NCBI RefSeq assembly: GCF_029626225.1
Contig: NZ_JARUBP010000001.1
Coordinates: 310,001 to 374,000 of the forward strand
Direction: 5' to 3'
Length of the DNA stretch: 64,000 nt
From: Asanoa sp. WMMD1127
Lineage (GTDB): Bacteria; Actinomycetota; Actinomycetes; Mycobacteriales; Micromonosporaceae
This document shows positions 43,485 through 50,565 of the stretch, piece after piece. Position 1 is the stretch's first letter. Each line of letters opens with the position of its first letter. The position numbers and the translations under genes were made by a program. The notes under the pieces are model-generated. The model did not search any database, had not been told where the DNA came from, and worked only from the letters and a program-made list of their open reading frames with translations.

Positions 43485-44303
43485 ATGGAACACGTCCTGC
43501 CCGACGGGCGGGTGGTCGCGTGGGCGGAGTTCGGGGATCCGGCCGGCCGGCCGGTCAGCTATCTGGACGGCACGCCAGGCTCGCGACTGTGGAGTCCGCC
43601 GGAATCGGCCCTGGACGGCATCCGACTGTTCACAATGGACCGGCCCGGTTACGGACGGTCCGATGCCGTGCGTCGCCCCACCCTGCTCGGTGTGGCCGAC
43701 ACGGTCAGTGCGCTGATGACGGCGGTGGACGTGCCGCGATTCGGCGTGGTGGGCCATTCCGGCGGAGCACCGTACGCGCTGGCCTGCGGCGCCCGCTTCC
43801 CGGACCGGCTCACCGGCGTGGTGGCGTCGGCGTTGACCGGACCGGACCGCGAGCTGGGCACCGTCCGCGGCAAGCAGCGTCGGCAGGTGTGGCTGTTGCG
43901 CACCGTGCCCGGCCTGGGACGCCGGTTCGTAACGAGGGCCGCCGCGTTCTATGCCCAGGATCCGCTGGCGATGCACCGCCAGCAGCTGGCCAGCGGCAAC
44001 GACCGGTGGATGACGCCACAGGAGGAGTCGAAGCTCGAGGGCGCCCGGCAGGGTGCCGCCGGCCTGATCGCCGACTGGTTAGCCACCGACATCCACCGCT
44101 GGGGTTTCGCGTTGCGCGACGTGCGGGCCCGCACTCTGGTTTTCGCCGGCCGCCACGATCCGGGCCGCGCTGCGCCCGACGCGCCGATGGTCGTGGCTCG
44201 CATCGCCGGCGCTGAGCTGCGGATCGACGAGGAGGCCGGGCACACGCCGTCGCCGGCGGGCTGGCGCGACCTGTTGAGCTGGGCCGCAGGCGCCCCCGGC
44301 TAG
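43485..44303 (+). CDS. Alpha/beta hydrolase
   Basis: 272 residues. WAEFGDPAGRPVSYLDGTPGS, FTMDRPGYGRSD, the nucleophile elbow VVGHSGGAPYALAC, the acid FAGRHDPGRAAP and the histidine EEAGHTPSPAG place it in the same subfamily as the protein at 22461. It starts at an ATG lying 6 nt behind TAACCT (43473-43478), only 10 bp after the preceding stop, so it has its own leaderless promoter. Substrate unknown. Confidence 0.85.
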   Translation: MEHVLPDGRVVAWAEFGDPAGRPVSYLDGTPGSRLWSPPESALDGIRLFTMDRPGYGRSDAVRRPTLLGVADTVSALMTAVDVPRFGVVGHSGGAPYALACGARFPDRLTGVVASALTGPDRELGTVRGKQRRQVWLLRTVPGLGRRFVTRAAAFYAQDPLAMHRQQLASGNDRWMTPQEESKLEGARQGAAGLIADWLATDIHRWGFALRDVRARTLVFAGRHDPGRAAPDAPMVVARIAGAELRIDEEAGHTPSPAGWRDLLSWAAGAPG

Positions 44304-45124
44304 ACGGCGGGCGGGCCCTGGCGGATGCGGTCGCGATAGGCGGCCAGGCCACCCTCCGCCTCGTCGGAGGCGAGTTCGACCCACCACGTGCCGCCGGCGG
44401 CCGCGAACTCGCCCACCTGCTCCGCCGTGTCCGCGGACCGGACCGCGTTGAAAGCCACCTCGAAGGCCTGCCCGGCGCGCTGGGCCGCCACCGCCGCGAC
44501 CACCTCGGCGATGTCGGCCGGCCGGAGCAGCTCGCCGGTCTTCTGGTGCACCGTCATGAGATAGACGCCGTCCCAGCGGGCGGCCCGGGCCAGCGGCCGG
44601 CGGTTGGGCCAGCCGGCCGCCGGCCAGACCGGGATGCGGGGCGTCTGCACAGGCGCCGGCCCCAGCGTGACGCCGTCGAGGCGGTAGTGGCGGCCGGCGT
44701 AGGAGAACGGCTCCCCGGACCAGACGCCGGCCAGCACGTCGAGCGCCTCGTCGAGCATCGCGGCCCGCGTGCGGAGGTCCCATTCCTCGCCGAACGGGGT
44801 GAAGTCGACCTCGCTGTAGCCCAGGCCCGCGCCCACCACGACGCGGCCGCCGGACAGGTGGTCGACGGTGGCGGCCTGGCGGGCGACCTGCCACGGCCGG
44901 CGGCGGGGAAGCGCGTTGACGAGGATGCCGATCCGCATGCGGTGGGTGGCCAGCGCGACCGCGGCCAGGCTGATCCAGGGGTCGGCCGCCGGCAGGTCGC
45001 CGTTGAGGGTGTCCTGGAGAAAGAAGCCGTCCCAGCCCGCCGCCTCGGCCTCGGCCGCCATCTCGGCGAGCAGGCGCGGGTCGGCATAGGGCCCGTTGAC
45101 GGGCACGTCGAGACCGAACCTCAT
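44300..45124 (-). CDS. LLM-class (F420-dependent type) flavin/deazaflavin oxidoreductase
   Basis: 274 residues. MRFGLDVPVNGPYADPRLLAEMAAEAEAAGWDGFFLQD, HRMRIGILVNALPRRRPWQVARQAATVDHLSGGRVVVGAGLGY and FTPFGEEWDLRTRAAMLDEALDVLAG are hallmarks of the bacterial luciferase-like TIM barrel with F420 or FMN. Actinobacteria use many of these with F420. It overlaps the end of the convergent hydrolase by 4 bp. The physiological substrate is unknown. Confidence 0.9.
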   Translation of the reverse strand: MRFGLDVPVNGPYADPRLLAEMAAEAEAAGWDGFFLQDTLNGDLPAADPWISLAAVALATHRMRIGILVNALPRRRPWQVARQAATVDHLSGGRVVVGAGLGYSEVDFTPFGEEWDLRTRAAMLDEALDVLAGVWSGEPFSYAGRHYRLDGVTLGPAPVQTPRIPVWPAAGWPNRRPLARAARWDGVYLMTVHQKTGELLRPADIAEVVAAVAAQRAGQAFEVAFNAVRSADTAEQVGEFAAAGGTWWVELASDEAEGGLAAYRDRIRQGPPAV

Positions 45125-45180
45125 CGCCGCAGTCTGCCGCAGCGACGGGATTCACGAAACCCTTCTCGCCACCAGCTTGC

Positions 45181-45201
45181 TATTGCCAATAGTTTGCAAT
45201 A
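45181..45201. promoter_or_regulatory. Palindromic operator candidate before the MFS gene
   Basis: TATTGC-N9-GCAATA, with an inner ATTGCCAAT palindrome, sits in an AT-rich island 13-33 bp before the MFS start. Such a symmetric site is what an ArsR-, MarR- or GntR-type repressor would bind. No such regulator gene is adjacent. Confidence 0.5.
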
Positions 45202-45213
45202 AGACTCGAAGCC

Positions 45214-46467
45214 ATGGCAAAACTGCTGCCGGAGACCGGGCCCCAACGCCTCCTCGCCGCGTCGAACCTGGTCTACACCGTCGGCAGCGGGCTCTACCTG
45301 ACCGCCGGCGTCCTCTATTTCACGCAGGCGGTGCGGCTGCCCGCAGCCCAGGTCGGCGCCGGCCTGGCGATCGCCGGCGCCGTCGCGCTCGCCGTCGGGA
45401 TCGCCGCCGGCCATCTCGCCGACCGGCACGGGCCCCGCGGGGTGTACGCGGCCACCCTCGCCGTGCAGGCCCTCGCGACGGCCGCATTCGTGCTGGTGCA
45501 CAGCTTCTGGCCGTTCGTCGTGGCGGTCTGCGCGGCCACGGCGGCCAAGGCGGCCGGGCTGGCCGCGCGGAGCCCGCTGATCCGCCACTACGGCGGCGAC
45601 CGGCCACAGGCCTTCCGGGCCTACCTGCGCGCGGTCACCAACGTCGGCATCTCCGTGGGCGCGCTGGGCGCGGGCTGGGCGGTGCAGGTCGGCACGGTCA
45701 GCGCGTACCACCTGCTGGTGGCCGGCAACGCGATCGCGTTCGTCGTCTCGGCCGTGCTGCTGGTGCGCCTGCCGGCGGTGGCGCCGCTGCCACCGGCGCC
45801 GGGCCCACGCTGGACCGCCCTCGGCGACTGGCCCTACCTCGCGCTGACCGCCCTGGACGGCGTGATGGCCGTCCAGTTCAAGGTGCTGACCGTCGGCATT
45901 CCACTGTGGATCGTCTCGGCGACCACGGCGCCGGCCTGGATCGTCTCGGGCACCATGCTCGTCGGCACCGTCATGGTGGTGCTGCTCCAGGTGCGGGCCA
46001 GCCGGGGCGTCGACTCACCGGTCGCGGGCGGCCGCGCGTACCGCCGATCGGGGTTGGCCTTCCTCGCCTCGTGCTCGATGATCGCGCTGACCCGCTCGCT
46101 GCCGGGCTGGGCCGCGGCCACGCTGCTGATGTCGGCGGCGGTGGTGCACACGGTCGGCGAGCTGTGGCACTCGGCCGCCGGCTTCGAGGTGTCGTTCGCC
46201 CTCGCACCCGACCACGCGACGGGCCAGTATCTCGGCGTGTTCGGCATCGGCGCCGGCCTGGCGGAGGCGTTCGGGCCGGGTCTGCTTATCGCGTTGTGCA
46301 TCAGCTGGAGCGGACCCGGCTGGTACGTCGTCGGCGCCATGTTCGCCCTCACCGGGTTCGCGGCGCCGGCCGCCGTCCGCTGGGCGGAGCGACGCCGGCG
46401 CCCGGTCCGACCCCCGTCGATGCCGGACCGGGCGCCCGCCGCTCGTCAGGCGTTGAGCAGCTCGTAG
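45214..46467 (+). CDS. MFS transporter
   Basis: 417 residues and about 12 hydrophobic helices in two halves. The loop-2 motif GHLADRHGPRGVY is the conserved MFS G-x-x-x-D-R-x-G-R-like signature. RSPLIRHYGGDRPQAFRAYLRAVTNVG and GAGWAVQVGT are typical of drug:H+ antiporter-like members. The substrate is unknown. Its promoter region carries a TATTGC palindrome. Its 3' end overlaps the convergent lipoprotein gene by 22 bp. Confidence 0.88.
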   Translation: MAKLLPETGPQRLLAASNLVYTVGSGLYLTAGVLYFTQAVRLPAAQVGAGLAIAGAVALAVGIAAGHLADRHGPRGVYAATLAVQALATAAFVLVHSFWPFVVAVCAATAAKAAGLAARSPLIRHYGGDRPQAFRAYLRAVTNVGISVGALGAGWAVQVGTVSAYHLLVAGNAIAFVVSAVLLVRLPAVAPLPPAPGPRWTALGDWPYLALTALDGVMAVQFKVLTVGIPLWIVSATTAPAWIVSGTMLVGTVMVVLLQVRASRGVDSPVAGGRAYRRSGLAFLASCSMIALTRSLPGWAAATLLMSAAVVHTVGELWHSAAGFEVSFALAPDHATGQYLGVFGIGAGLAEAFGPGLLIALCISWSGPGWYVVGAMFALTGFAAPAAVRWAERRRRPVRPPSMPDRAPAARQALSSS

Positions 46468-47225
46468 GCCGCCGCCGGGGCCGGCTGGCTCGCGCCGGCG
46501 GACGGCGCCGAGACCTCGGGCGCCGAACCGTACGCGCTGAACGTGGCATGGTGCGTGGCCGCCTTGACCTCCCCGTGCGCCGGGACCTTGATGTCGATCG
46601 ACGCCAGCCGGCCCGCGTCGTCGACGGTCGCGGTGAACGGCACCGCCTTGGCCTTGCCGCCCAGCGCCGCCAGACCCTCCTCGTCGACGATCGCCGCCTT
46701 GTCAGCCTTGGTGAGGTCGACCGTCCCGGTGAAGGTGCCGGGCTTCGACTCCTTGACCTCGACGATCGCGTCGACCAGGTCACCGGCGCCGACCGGATCG
46801 GGATCCGCCGGGCTGACCGGCGCGCCGTCGTCCACCTTGGACTTGTCAATGAGCAGCCACTTCTTCGGCAGCTTCGGCATGCCGGGCAGCTGCTTGTCGA
46901 AGGTGATCTTCACCCACTGGTCCGCCTCGACCAGCAGGTAGGACATGGTCATGGTGAAGCCCACCTCGGGCTCCTTGTAGGTGACGGTCAGGGTGGACCG
47001 TTTGGCCTTCGCGTCCACGACGCCCTTGGTGGTGCTCTCCCCGTCCTTCAGCGCGAAGGCGTAGCGCCCCTCCGTGCCGTCCGGCACCGCCGCCGCCAGC
47101 TTTTCCTGCGGGGTGGCCGGCGCGCTGGTGGCCGGCGCCGCCGCGTCTTCCGCGAGGGGCCCGCACGCGGCGAGCAACGCGGCGGCCGTACCCGCGACGA
47201 GGGCGGTGATGATGCGTCGTCTCAT
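46446..47225 (-). CDS. LppX/LprAFG-like lipoprotein
   Basis: 259 residues from the ATG at 47225, with GGAGAG 6-7 nt upstream. A lipoprotein signal ends at LLAA-C (C21). The body (YAFALKDGESTTKGVVDAKAKR, FTMTMSYLLVEADQWVKITF, GTVDLTKADKAAIVDEEGLAALGGKAKAVPFTATVDDAGRLASIDIKV) follows the LppX_LprAFG beta-sheet fold, whose mycobacterial members carry lipids. A C-terminal Ser/Ala/Pro tail is extra. Divergent from the SARP-like gene, it shares a control region containing the heptamer array. Confidence 0.75.
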   Translation of the reverse strand: MRRRIITALVAGTAAALLAACGPLAEDAAAPATSAPATPQEKLAAAVPDGTEGRYAFALKDGESTTKGVVDAKAKRSTLTVTYKEPEVGFTMTMSYLLVEADQWVKITFDKQLPGMPKLPKKWLLIDKSKVDDGAPVSPADPDPVGAGDLVDAIVEVKESKPGTFTGTVDLTKADKAAIVDEEGLAALGGKAKAVPFTATVDDAGRLASIDIKVPAHGEVKAATHHATFSAYGSAPEVSAPSAGASQPAPAAAYELLNA

Positions 47226-47277
47226 GGCGATTCTCTCCGTCGGTCGTGCTGTCACAGCGCAGATGCTCGGGTGCCCC

Positions 47278-47348
47278 GCTGCCGAACCGATGCCGTTATG
47301 CTGCGGCGGGCTGCCGACCGGCTGCCGCGCGCTGCCGCACCGCTGCCG
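47278..47348. promoter_or_regulatory. Seven helically phased GCTGCCG heptamers (SARP-type operator)
   Basis: GCTGCCG or a one-base variant begins at 47278, 47289 (GATGCCG), 47300 (GCTGCGG), 47310, 47321, 47331 and 47342. The spacing alternates 11, 11, 10, 11, 10, 11 bp, that is one per helical turn. SARP/BTAD regulators bind direct heptamer repeats with 11-bp spacing. A TATGCT -10-like box (47297-47302) lies within the array. The BTAD gene itself starts 48 bp downstream. Confidence 0.7.
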
Positions 47349-47395
47349 TGGCCCGGCGGCGGGGGACGAAGCCCGAGGTCAACGAGGGGACGGCA

Positions 47396-48889
47396 GTGCC
47401 GCAGCGGTTCGAGATCCTGGGGCCGATCCGGGTGGTCGACGGCGACCGCGAGATCGACCTGGGCCCGGGCAAGCAGCGCGCGGTGCTCGCCGTCCTGTTG
47501 CTCAACGCCAACAGGCCGGTGCCGACGACCCAGATCGTCGACGCGGTGTGGCAGGACGAGCCTCCGGAGAACGGCGCCAACGTCGTCCAGAAGTACGTCG
47601 CGGGCCTGCGCCGGGCGCTCGAACCGGACCGCTCGCCGCGCACGCCGGGTCAGCTGCTCACCCTGACCGAGGCCGGCTACCTGCTGCGGGTCCCGCCCGG
47701 CGGGCTGGACGCGGACGACTTCGACCAGCGGGTACGCGCGGCGCGGTCCCACCAGGCCGCCGGAGCGCTCGAACCCGCCGTGGCCGACCTGCGCGCCGGC
47801 CTGGCGCTCTGGCGGGCCGAGGCGGTCGCGGGCCTGGCCGGTGGCTACTTCGCGGCGGCCCGGGACCGGCTCGGCGACGCCCGGTGCGCCGCCTACGAGG
47901 CGCTGGCCGAGATCGAGATCGCCCGCGGCCGGCACGCCGAGCTCGTGCCCGAGCTGACCGGGCTGGTCGCCGAGTTCCCGCTGCGCGAGCAGCTGCGCTA
48001 CCAGCTGATGCTGGCGCTCTACCGGGGTGGCCGGCAGGCCGAGGCGTTGGCGGCCTACCGGGCGGCCCGCGAGTTCCTGGCCGAGGAGTTCGGTGTCGAG
48101 CCCGGTGAGCGGCTGCAGGAGCTGCACCGGCGGATGCTGCGGGCGGATCCGGCGCTGCTCGGCCCGCGGCCGGCGGCGCCCGTGTCGGCGCCGCCGCCGG
48201 TGCCGGTCTTCGCGCCGCCCCCGCCGCCGCCCGCGCCGGTGCGCCGCTCGTGGCGGTGGGGTGACGAGCCGCCGGGCTGGGCGCGGGTCGGCGCGGTCCT
48301 GGTCACGCTCGCCGGCGCCGGCATGCTGACCTGGCTGGTGATCGGTGCGTATGCCGTGCACCGCCGCAGCCGCATCCTCGGCGCCATCGCGGTCGCCTAC
48401 CTCGCCCTCGCCGTCGTCAGCTGCGCGCTGGTCGACAGCGAGGCGAGCAAGCCCGCGGAGGAGATGGCGGGCCTGCCGATCGGGGGGTGGTTCCTGGTCT
48501 GGTTCGGCGGGGCACTGCACGTGCTGGTGCTCAACTTCCTGCCGAAGCGGGCCCCGCGCCATCCGGACGAGATCGCCGAGATCGAACGGCGGGTCCGGCG
48601 CGCGCAGGCGCTGGAGCTGGTGCGCCACCACCCGGCCATGGCCCGGGAGCTCGGCATCGGCCGCCCCGACGTGCCCGGTCACTTCGACGACGGCGGTCTC
48701 GTCGACGTCAACTCCGCGCCCGAGCCGGTGCTGGCCAGCCTGCCGGGCGTCGGGGCGCTGCGCGCCCGGGCGATCGCCGCCGACCGTTACCGCCGCGGGC
48801 CGTTCGCGACCGTCGACGACCTGGCCGCCCGCGGTCTGGTGCCGCCGCACGACCTCGGGCCGCTGCGGGAGATACTCATCTGCGTCTGA
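47396..48889 (+). CDS. SARP/BTAD regulator fused to membrane helices and a ComEA-like HhH domain
   Basis: 497 residues from the GTG at 47396 with GAGGGG 6-7 nt upstream. Residues 1-98 are an OmpR-like winged helix (RFEILGPIRVVDGDREIDLGPGKQRAVLAVLLL) and 100-250 the BTAD TPR-like domain (FDQRVRAARSHQAAGA, RYQLMLALYRGGRQAEALAAYRAAR). A Pro-rich linker spans 255-285, three membrane helices lie at about 297-319, 327-346 and 363-383, and a helix-hairpin-helix at 434-495 (VDVNSAPEPVLASLPGVGALRAR). SARPs are normally soluble, so this fusion puts a DNA-binding activator in the membrane with a second possible DNA-binding module. It likely autoregulates through the upstream heptamer array. Confidence 0.85.
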   Translation: MPQRFEILGPIRVVDGDREIDLGPGKQRAVLAVLLLNANRPVPTTQIVDAVWQDEPPENGANVVQKYVAGLRRALEPDRSPRTPGQLLTLTEAGYLLRVPPGGLDADDFDQRVRAARSHQAAGALEPAVADLRAGLALWRAEAVAGLAGGYFAAARDRLGDARCAAYEALAEIEIARGRHAELVPELTGLVAEFPLREQLRYQLMLALYRGGRQAEALAAYRAAREFLAEEFGVEPGERLQELHRRMLRADPALLGPRPAAPVSAPPPVPVFAPPPPPPAPVRRSWRWGDEPPGWARVGAVLVTLAGAGMLTWLVIGAYAVHRRSRILGAIAVAYLALAVVSCALVDSEASKPAEEMAGLPIGGWFLVWFGGALHVLVLNFLPKRAPRHPDEIAEIERRVRRAQALELVRHHPAMARELGIGRPDVPGHFDDGGLVDVNSAPEPVLASLPGVGALRARAIAADRYRRGPFATVDDLAARGLVPPHDLGPLREILICV

Positions 48890-48946
48890 GGTGTGACCGA
48901 TCCGGTCGCCCGACCAGTCATCACTGGTGACGGGAAGGAGCACACC

Positions 48947-49519
48947 GTGGACGAGAACCTGCGGCAGCTGTTCGACCGCGCGGTGGCCGACGAGCCTGAG
49001 CCGCCGGCCGGCGAGTTCGCCGCGCACGTCGTGGGCCTCGGGCGACGCCAGCGCCGGCGCCGGGCCGCGCTGGTCGGCGCCGCCGGGATCGCCGTCGTCG
49101 CGGCGGCCGGCCTGGCCAACCTGCCGGCCGACGCGCCGCCGGAGACCGTACCGGCGCGGTTCGTGGGTCAGCTCAATCCGGTCTGCGAGTCGCCGACCCG
49201 CAAGGCGCCGACCGACATCTCCATCTTCCTCCGGCTCGACATCACCGACGACGAGCGCGCGGCGCTGGACCGGACGCTCCGCGAGGACGCGGCGGTGGTC
49301 GTGGTGCGTTACGAGAGCCGCGATCAGGCGTACGCCACGTTCAAGGCGATGTTCAGCGACAACCCGGCCCTCGTCGCGGCCGTCAAGGTGGAGCAGATGC
49401 CGGAGTCGTTCCGGCTCAAAGTGCACGGTCCGGTGAAGGGCGTCGAGGGCGCGCCCGGCGTGGAGCAGGTGATCGGGAGTCGGTGCCCGGCCGGCGTCTC
49501 CGTCGGGACGGCCGGATGA
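48947..49519 (+). CDS. Membrane protein with FtsX-type extracellular domain, probable anti-sigma partner
   Basis: 190 residues from the GTG at 48947 with AAGGAG 6 nt upstream. A cytoplasmic head (DENLRQLFDRAVADEPEPP) precedes a single helix (about 41-60) and an extracellular domain. ISIFLRLDITDDERAALDRTLRED, VVVRYESRDQAYATFKAMFSDNPALVAAV and MPESFRLKV match the FtsX extracellular domain. No FtsX permease helices are present, so this is not a divisome protein. The head resembles sigma-binding segments, and the sigma gene follows with an ATGA overlap. Confidence 0.7.
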   Translation: MDENLRQLFDRAVADEPEPPAGEFAAHVVGLGRRQRRRRAALVGAAGIAVVAAAGLANLPADAPPETVPARFVGQLNPVCESPTRKAPTDISIFLRLDITDDERAALDRTLREDAAVVVVRYESRDQAYATFKAMFSDNPALVAAVKVEQMPESFRLKVHGPVKGVEGAPGVEQVIGSRCPAGVSVGTAG

Positions 49520-50028
49520 TCGGCGGCTGGGGCGCGGCGCGGCGGCGGGACGCGGAGTTCACCGCGTTCGTGGAGGCCGCCGCGCCACGGTTGCGCCGCA
49601 CCGCGTACCTCATGTGTCGCGACTGGCATCTCGCCCAGGACCTGACCCAGACCACGTTCGTCAAGATGTACGTGGTGTGGGGCCGGATCCGGCGGCACGC
49701 CAACCTCGACGCCTACAGCCGGCGGGTCCTGCTGAACGCCGTCTTCGACCAGCGGAGCCGGCGCGGCGCGACCGAGGTGGTGCTGGCCGCGCTGCCAGAA
49801 GCGCCGACGCCGCCCGGAGACGTCGAGACGCACGTCGCGCTGCTGCGGGCGCTGGCCACGCTGCCCGTCCGCGACCAGGCCATCGTGGTGCTGCGGCACT
49901 GGGAGGACCTGAGCGTCGAGACGGTGGCCGAGATCCTCGACGTCTCGGTGTCGGTGGTGAAGACCCAGAACGGCCGGGCGCTGGCCCGACTGCGGGCGGT
50001 GCTGGGCGAGGACTTCGTGCGGAGCTAG
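49516..50028 (+). CDS. SigE-family ECF sigma factor
   Basis: 170 residues. RRDAEFTAFVEAAAPRLRRTAYLMCRDWHLAQDLTQTTFVKMYVVW is region 2, and LPVRDQAIVVLRHWEDLSVETVAEILDVSVSVVKTQNGRALARLR is region 4, both as in the actinobacterial SigE-like subfamily. The gene overlaps its presumed membrane regulator upstream; the usual order is sigma first, so this unit is inverted. A DGPF-ECF42 operon follows at 118 bp. Confidence 0.88.
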   Translation: MIGGWGAARRRDAEFTAFVEAAAPRLRRTAYLMCRDWHLAQDLTQTTFVKMYVVWGRIRRHANLDAYSRRVLLNAVFDQRSRRGATEVVLAALPEAPTPPGDVETHVALLRALATLPVRDQAIVVLRHWEDLSVETVAEILDVSVSVVKTQNGRALARLRAVLGEDFVRS

Positions 50029-50067
50029 GTGTGCTGCCGGGCTCACCCAAAAAATCTTCCGTTGCCG

Positions 50068-50095
50068 TGTCGATCCCCGGCCGGGCCGCTCGACC
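50068..50095 (+). promoter_or_regulatory. ECF42-type promoter of the DGPF-ECF42 operon
   Basis: TGTCGA (50068-50073), 17-nt spacer and CGACC (50091-50095), 51 bp ahead of the DGPF gene. Elements and spacing are identical to those at 34531-34558. Autoregulation by the ECF42 factor is expected. Confidence 0.8.
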
Positions 50096-50145
50096 TTGGC
50101 GTGAAAGGGTCGAGAAGCGGCCCGGACAGTAAGAGGGAGAGACCG

Positions 50146-50565
50146 ATGGCGAAGTACATGCTCATCATGCGGGGCACCGACGAGACCACCGCGGCGATGA
50201 TGCAGACCCCGTTCGACGAGATGCTCGCCTCGATGGGCCGGATCAACCAGGAGATGATCCGCGCGGGCGTGCTCCTGGCGGCCGAAGGGCTCGACGACCC
50301 GGCCCAGGGCGTGGTGGTCGACCTGAGCAACGAGACCCCGGTGGTGACCGACGGGCCCTACGGGGAGACCAAGGAGCTGTTCGGCGGCTTCTGGATGCTC
50401 GACGTCGCGTCGCGGGACGAGGCGGTCGAGTGGGCCAAGCGGCTGCCGACGCTGCCCGGCGCCAAGTGCGAGATCCGCCGGGTGCCGACGATCGACGAGT
50501 TCCCGCAGGACAACGAGTGGATCATCAAGGAGCGGGCGTGGCGCGAGCGGACCGGCCAGCTCTGA
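50146..50565 (+). CDS. YCII-related DGPF-domain protein (ECF42-linked)
   Basis: 139 residues with GAGGGAGA upstream of the ATG. AKYMLIMRGTDETTAAM, VLLAAEGLDDPAQGVVVDLS and VVTDGPYGETKELFGGFWMLDV carry the DGPF signature. The same blocks appear in the paralogue at 34607. Its stop TGA shares its last base with the ATG of the ECF42 gene. In Streptomyces, DGPF genes are the conserved targets and neighbours of ECF42; their reaction is unknown. Confidence 0.92.
   Translation: MAKYMLIMRGTDETTAAMMQTPFDEMLASMGRINQEMIRAGVLLAAEGLDDPAQGVVVDLSNETPVVTDGPYGETKELFGGFWMLDVASRDEAVEWAKRLPTLPGAKCEIRRVPTIDEFPQDNEWIIKERAWRERTGQL

Noticed and set aside
41445-43976. 843-codon minus-strand open frame
   Set aside because: It is antisense to the flavoprotein, methyltransferase, serine hydrolase and alpha/beta hydrolase genes, with no recognisable motif.
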